Below are positions 31,227 to 34,812 of a stretch of DNA of 34,812 bases, one piece after another. The DNA comes from CAYVQZ01 sp964453435. Lineage in GTDB: Bacteria; Abyssobacteria; SURF-5. Every line of letters starts with the position of its first letter. The first letter of the stretch is position 1. The translations under genes were made by a program, and so were the position numbers. Under the pieces are notes generated by a model. It did not search any database, was not told the origin of the DNA, and was given only the letters and a program-made list of their open reading frames with translations. Location: positions 1 through 34,812 of the forward strand of contig CAYVQZ010000055.1 of the NCBI GenBank assembly GCA_964453435.1. Reading direction: 5' to 3'.

Positions 31227-31238
31227 GTCAACGTTGAC
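31227..31238. promoter_or_regulatory. perfect 12-bp palindrome GTCAACGTTGAC
   Basis: It lies in the 236-base gap between secA and the transglutaminase gene, about 70 bases before the start. It could be an operator for a dimeric repressor; a 12-bp palindrome may also be chance. No clear promoter was found in this gap. Confidence 0.25.
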
Positions 31239-31309
31239 GCCATGGCGACCGGCGAAGTACCGTTCGATGAACAAAAAACCATGAAACAGCAATAAGGACG
31301 CTGCGCAAA

Positions 31310-32857
31310 TTGAAAATCAAAAACAAACCTGCAAAACTCATGCTCGTGGCGGCGATTACGCTGTTCTGGCTTGCCATGAATGCCCAGCTTGTTCGCAGGG
31401 AGCTTCTCATTCCCGCTCTTCCGTCCGGCTCAACGAGCATCGCCGCGTCGCTCACACCCGACATCTCCTACAAGGAGCAATGGATGGGCATTTATTACGA
31501 GGGCGAGAAAGTCGGATATTCGAACACCACGGTCAACCGCATCCAATCGGATGACGAGCCCGGATTCATAATCCTGAATCGCACCTTTATGGTCGTCGAA
31601 CTGATGGACACCCCCATTAACGTCCAGTTCGAAGGACTCCTGAAGACGAACCGGGAGTTCAAAATGCGCACCTTCAGTTGCTGGTTGAAATCGGCCGGGC
31701 GCCAGATTCAAATCGAGGGAACACTCGACGGCGCCACCCTTTCGCTCAGCGTCCTTTCCGGCAACAAGGTGTTTCGCAAGACGGCCACTGTCAGCGAGGA
31801 TGTCAATCTCTCGAACAGCCTCACTCCGCTGCTCTATCTTCCCGACCTCGAGCCGGGAATAACCTATTCTGTCGATATTCTCGACCCGCTTTCGCTCGCA
31901 ACAAACAAGGCGAAGGTGAAAGTCGCCGGCATGGAACCATACCAGTACGAGGGTAAGGAGATCGATGTTTACGTCGTCGAGACCGATTACCAGGGAATTT
32001 CATTTACCGCCTATGTGACCGAGAGCGGCGAGGTCTTAAAAGAATCGACGCCGCTCGGCTGGACGCTGCTTCGCGAAAAGCGCGAGGTGGCAAGAAATTT
32101 CCGGCCCGAGGGCGTCAGTTTCCGACACGACATCGCGAAGCTGGTGGCAGTGCCGTCAAATGTGAGAATCGCGGACCCTGCGCAAACACAGGGAATGGAA
32201 GTGAAAATAACGGGTGTCGACCTCCAGCCTTTTGTTCTCGAGGGAGCGGGCCAGCGATTGCTCGACCCGGATGCGGGACTCGTTCGCATCGAGGTGATGA
32301 AGCCTGACCCCGCAGAGGCAGTCCACCTGCCGATTCGGAATGCCTCGCTCGAGAAGCGCCTGGAGTCGACGCTCCTGATCCAGTCGGACGACGAAGATAT
32401 TCGGGAACTGGCCGCTCGCATTGCGGGAGACGAGACAAACAGCCTCCTCGTTGCGGAACGCATTAACCAATGGGTGTTTGCGAATATCAGGAAAAAAGTG
32501 ACGTTCTCGCTGCCCTCCGCCGTCGAAGTGCTGCAGGAGCGGGAGGGTGATTGCAACGAACACACCACGCTCTTTGTTGCGCTTGCGCGCGCCGCCGGCA
32601 TACCGAGCAAGATAGCCATCGGACTCGTCTATTACCGCGGTAATTTCTTCTATCACGCGTGGCCGGAGGTCTATGTCGGCCAATGGGTGGCGATGGACCC
32701 GACGCTTGGCGAATCGCCCGCCGACGCAACCCACATCAAACTGCTTGAAGGCGAACTGGACCAGCAGGCCAAGCTGGTGCAGGCCATCGGAAAAATCAAA
32801 CTGGATGTCAAGTCGGTTTCCTATGCTTCGCCTGCCCCGGGAGAACCGGCCACGTGA
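31310..32857 (+). CDS. membrane-anchored transglutaminase-like protein
   Basis: A 515-residue protein. An N-terminal hydrophobic helix (KLMLVAAITLFWLAMNAQLV) acts as signal anchor, so the bulk is periplasmic. Residues 55-330 form a beta-rich domain (EQWMGIYYEGEKVGYSNTTV and similar) that I do not recognise beyond this class of proteins. The C-terminal transglutaminase core has the Cys-His-Asp triad: Cys415 in REGDCNEHTTLFVALARAAG, His449 in FYHAWPEVYV and Asp463 in AMDPTLGE. Bacterial members usually act as proteases, peptide-cleaving or cross-linking enzymes; the substrate is unknown. The start is TTG at 31310 with AGGA about 11 bases upstream. Its TGA overlaps the GTG of the permease gene, so the two are made together. 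Confidence 0.83.
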   Translation: MKIKNKPAKLMLVAAITLFWLAMNAQLVRRELLIPALPSGSTSIAASLTPDISYKEQWMGIYYEGEKVGYSNTTVNRIQSDDEPGFIILNRTFMVVELMDTPINVQFEGLLKTNREFKMRTFSCWLKSAGRQIQIEGTLDGATLSLSVLSGNKVFRKTATVSEDVNLSNSLTPLLYLPDLEPGITYSVDILDPLSLATNKAKVKVAGMEPYQYEGKEIDVYVVETDYQGISFTAYVTESGEVLKESTPLGWTLLREKREVARNFRPEGVSFRHDIAKLVAVPSNVRIADPAQTQGMEVKITGVDLQPFVLEGAGQRLLDPDAGLVRIEVMKPDPAEAVHLPIRNASLEKRLESTLLIQSDDEDIRELAARIAGDETNSLLVAERINQWVFANIRKKVTFSLPSAVEVLQEREGDCNEHTTLFVALARAAGIPSKIAIGLVYYRGNFFYHAWPEVYVGQWVAMDPTLGESPADATHIKLLEGELDQQAKLVQAIGKIKLDVKSVSYASPAPGEPAT

Positions 32858-34539
32858 ACACCATCAGGACATACTGGGTCAGCAAGCTTCTTCTGGTGCG
32901 AAACCATATTCTTTCGGTCCGAAAGGAATCGAAGCTCAAGGTCTTCGTTGTTGTTCTGTGGTTGTCAATTTTTCTGTCGGTCGGATGCTGGCTGTTCTAC
33001 AAAGCGTTCGATTTCCTGTACAATTTTCCCGTCGGCGACCTGCTGGCCGTCCGGGTGCTGGCGCTTTTTTTTCTCACGCTTTTCGCCATGCTCACGTTCA
33101 GCAACATCCTTGTCGCGTTCTCGACAATGTACAAGTCCACCGAGACCGACTTTCTTTTTTCACTGCCGATGGACGAGCAGGACGTGTTTATCTGCCGCTT
33201 CGTCGAAACCCTGGCGTATAGTTCATGGGCGTTCGTCTTCCTCGGCATTCCCTTGATGGCCACATACGGGGTCGTGTTCAAGGTCGACTGGTATTTCTAT
33301 CCCGCCCTGCCTCTCTTCTTTCTTCCGTTCGTTGTCATAGCCGGCATGCTGGGCGCTCTGATTATGATGGCGTTGGTTCGTGTCTTCCCAAAGATGAACT
33401 TCAAGATCATCGTCTCGGCAATTGCGCTCCTGTGTGTCGCGCTCGGGCTGTTCCTCTACCGGTCGTTCTCGGTCTCGAACATCGGGCAACTCGATATTCT
33501 CGACCAAATACTGGCCGCGCTCAAAACGACACAGTCTCCGTTCTTTCCGAGCCACTGGGTGAATGAAGGTGTGATGGCCGCCGGCCGCGGCAACCTGGGC
33601 GAAGCGGCATTCTACTTGGGACTTCTGGTCAGCAACGCGCTCATGATAACCATGACAGCGGTGTGGTTGGCCGGCTTTTTGTACTATCCCGGCTGGGCCG
33701 CGCTCCGAGGCTTCAGCCTCATCAAATATTATCCCATGCAAGGCGGGATACTGAATCGGATGGAGCGGGCGCTAAAATTCCTTCGCGCGCCCACGCGCGC
33801 TCTCGTGATGAAGGACCTGCGGATGTTCTGGCGCGATCCCTCGCAGTGGGCGCAGTTCGTCATCTTTTTCGGACTCCTTATAGTTTACGTCAGCAACCTG
33901 TATAATTACGAGAAATACATGGGACCCGAATGGCAGACACGGATCGCGTTTCTGAACCTTGGCGCCGCTGCGCTCGTGCTGGCGGTGCTGACGACGCGGT
34001 TCGTGTTTCCTCTGTTCAGCCTCGAGGGCAAGCGGTTCTGGATCGTCGGTCTCGCTCCGGTGAAACGAAGCAGGCTCCTCGTTCAGAAGTTTCTGCTGAG
34101 CATCGCGACAACACTCATCTTCACCGAGGCGCTGATGGTCGTCTCCAGCCTTGCGCTGAAGCTGAGTACAACCATTACCCTGCTGTGCTGCGCCACGATG
34201 TTCGTGATGAATTTCGCGATGGCGGGACTCGCCGTCGGCCTCGGAGCGATGTATCCGAATTTCAAAGACGATAACCCCGCGCGGATTGTCTCCGGCCTCG
34301 GCGGCACGCTCAATTTCATCCTGAGCATGCTCTATGTTTCCTTCGTGGTGCTGCTCGAGGGGATTGTCGTGTGGGAATACACCGAACGCGCCGGCGCCGG
34401 TTGGCTCGGGGCGCTTCTCAGGATAAATTTCGAATATGCGCTGTTTCTTGTGTTCGTCGCCGTCGCGGTCATCAGCCTCCTCGCCACCATTGCTCCGATG
34501 TATCTCGGGATCCGCAACGTCAACCGCCTCGAATTTTGA
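32854..34539 (+). CDS. ABC-2-type exporter permease subunit
   Basis: A 561-residue polytopic protein with about 12 hydrophobic segments. It resembles the 'putative ABC exporter' permease family: after the first two helices comes TETDFLFSLPMDEQDVFICR, a cytoplasmic loop typical of ABC-2 permeases in which a LP(M/I)... stretch precedes the third helix. In the middle is a cytoplasmic segment RALVMKDLRMFWRDPSQWAQ, again an ABC-2 hallmark (KDLR...RDP.Q), which begins the second half. The GTG start at 32854 overlaps the transglutaminase stop as GTGA. The ATP-binding subunit is not in the window and may lie elsewhere. The substrate is unknown. Confidence 0.8.
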   Translation: MNTIRTYWVSKLLLVRNHILSVRKESKLKVFVVVLWLSIFLSVGCWLFYKAFDFLYNFPVGDLLAVRVLALFFLTLFAMLTFSNILVAFSTMYKSTETDFLFSLPMDEQDVFICRFVETLAYSSWAFVFLGIPLMATYGVVFKVDWYFYPALPLFFLPFVVIAGMLGALIMMALVRVFPKMNFKIIVSAIALLCVALGLFLYRSFSVSNIGQLDILDQILAALKTTQSPFFPSHWVNEGVMAAGRGNLGEAAFYLGLLVSNALMITMTAVWLAGFLYYPGWAALRGFSLIKYYPMQGGILNRMERALKFLRAPTRALVMKDLRMFWRDPSQWAQFVIFFGLLIVYVSNLYNYEKYMGPEWQTRIAFLNLGAAALVLAVLTTRFVFPLFSLEGKRFWIVGLAPVKRSRLLVQKFLLSIATTLIFTEALMVVSSLALKLSTTITLLCCATMFVMNFAMAGLAVGLGAMYPNFKDDNPARIVSGLGGTLNFILSMLYVSFVVLLEGIVVWEYTERAGAGWLGALLRINFEYALFLVFVAVAVISLLATIAPMYLGIRNVNRLEF

Positions 34540-34693
34540 GACACGAAGGGTTCCTATCAGAAATGAACTTCACGGATTCCGCCTTGTGCCTGATTTCCCA
34601 TGTCGTTCTCAGGCTCGGCCGTTGAATCTGAGGCTTGCATGTCTGCGGGTTTGGTCCGCCAGTGACGATTTGCCGCTTCTGTCGGGCTTCTTC

Positions 34694-34721
34694 TTGACTT
34701 TCCGAGCGCAATCGCTATAAT
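34694..34721 (+). promoter_or_regulatory. sigma70-like promoter for tRNA-Val
   Basis: TTGACT (34694-34699) and a perfect TATAAT (34716-34721) with a 16-bp spacer, 16 bases before the tRNA. The rest of 34540-34693 shows nothing supportable. Confidence 0.75.
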
Positions 34722-34737
34722 AACCTTACGAACGTCA

Positions 34738-34812
34738 GGGCGGTTAGCTCAGCTGGCGAGAGCGCCTGCCTTACAAGCAGGAGGCCACTGGTTCAAGTCC
34801 AGTACCGCCCAC
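34738..34812 (+). tRNA. tRNA-Val(TAC), 3' end cut by the window
   Basis: The acceptor stem GGGCGGT pairs with ACCGCCC. The D-arm is AGCTCAGCTGGCGAGAGC, the anticodon stem CCTGC/GCAGG with loop CTTACAA, and the T-arm carries GTTCAAGTC. The anticodon is TAC at 34772-34774, reading GUA and other valine codons. The sequence ends in discriminator A and the first C of an encoded CCA. Confidence 0.95.

Overview
The window looks like part of the chromosome of an uncultured, probably anaerobic, Gram-negative-type bacterium. The evidence is: a [4Fe-4S]/FAD 4-hydroxybutyryl-CoA dehydratase; a MetV/MetF/FlpD-type methylene-tetrahydrofolate reductase module; ferredoxin-rich glutamate-synthase-like flavoproteins; a decayed pyruvate:ferredoxin oxidoreductase gene; type IV pilus retraction ATPases; and a long SecA whose middle insertion resembles the form in FCB/PVC-type phyla. 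I cannot fix the phylum from the sequence. Most of the DNA is GC-rich, but about the first 1.6 kb is visibly AT-richer.

Layout. (1) 1-1.6 kb, minus strand: a 48-residue membrane protein, a membrane TPR protein and a tiny zinc-ribbon protein. (2) 1.6-2.4 kb: a repeat-rich gap holding the remains of a REP-associated (RAYT-like) transposase broken by two frameshifts. (3) 2.4-5.5 kb, plus: abfD, a small moaE-like gene and a short-chain dehydrogenase, separated by REP-like hairpins. (4) 5.7-8.8 kb, minus: a large GH38/GH57-like glycoside hydrolase, preceded by a scar where an XRE regulator start is joined to two pieces of porB. (5) 9.0-11.5 kb: a GT39/83-type membrane glycosyltransferase and, convergent with it, an orphan protein with a GspF/PilC-like N-terminus. 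(6) 11.8-14.0 kb: a UbiA-family prenyltransferase (DPPR-synthase-like) coupled to a DUF362 protein.

(7) 14.06-21.7 kb: the most unusual part. Six tightly packed or overlapping genes follow one good promoter: flpD/mvhD-like, metV, metF, a degenerate glutamate-synthase FMN-domain paralogue with two ferredoxin clusters, an intact ferredoxin + FMN-domain glutamate-synthase-like protein, and a glutaminase (GATase II) + GXGXG protein. Together they suggest a complex coupling one-carbon (methylene-THF) redox chemistry to a split glutamate-synthase-like or N-methylglutamate-synthase-like enzyme. (8) 22.0-25.0 kb: pilU, pilT and a membrane TPR protein. (9) 25.0-27.9 kb: a CadC/SmtB-type ArsR repressor with its own operator, and a ZntA/CadA-type P1B ATPase. 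(10) 28.1-31.1 kb: secA. (11) 31.3-34.5 kb: a transglutaminase-like membrane-anchored protein translationally coupled to an ABC-2-type permease. (12) The window ends in tRNA-Val(TAC), cut within the CCA end.

Sigma70-like -35/-10 pairs with 16-18 bp spacing can be seen before most transcription units and are listed. No convincing rho-independent terminator with a U-tract was found.
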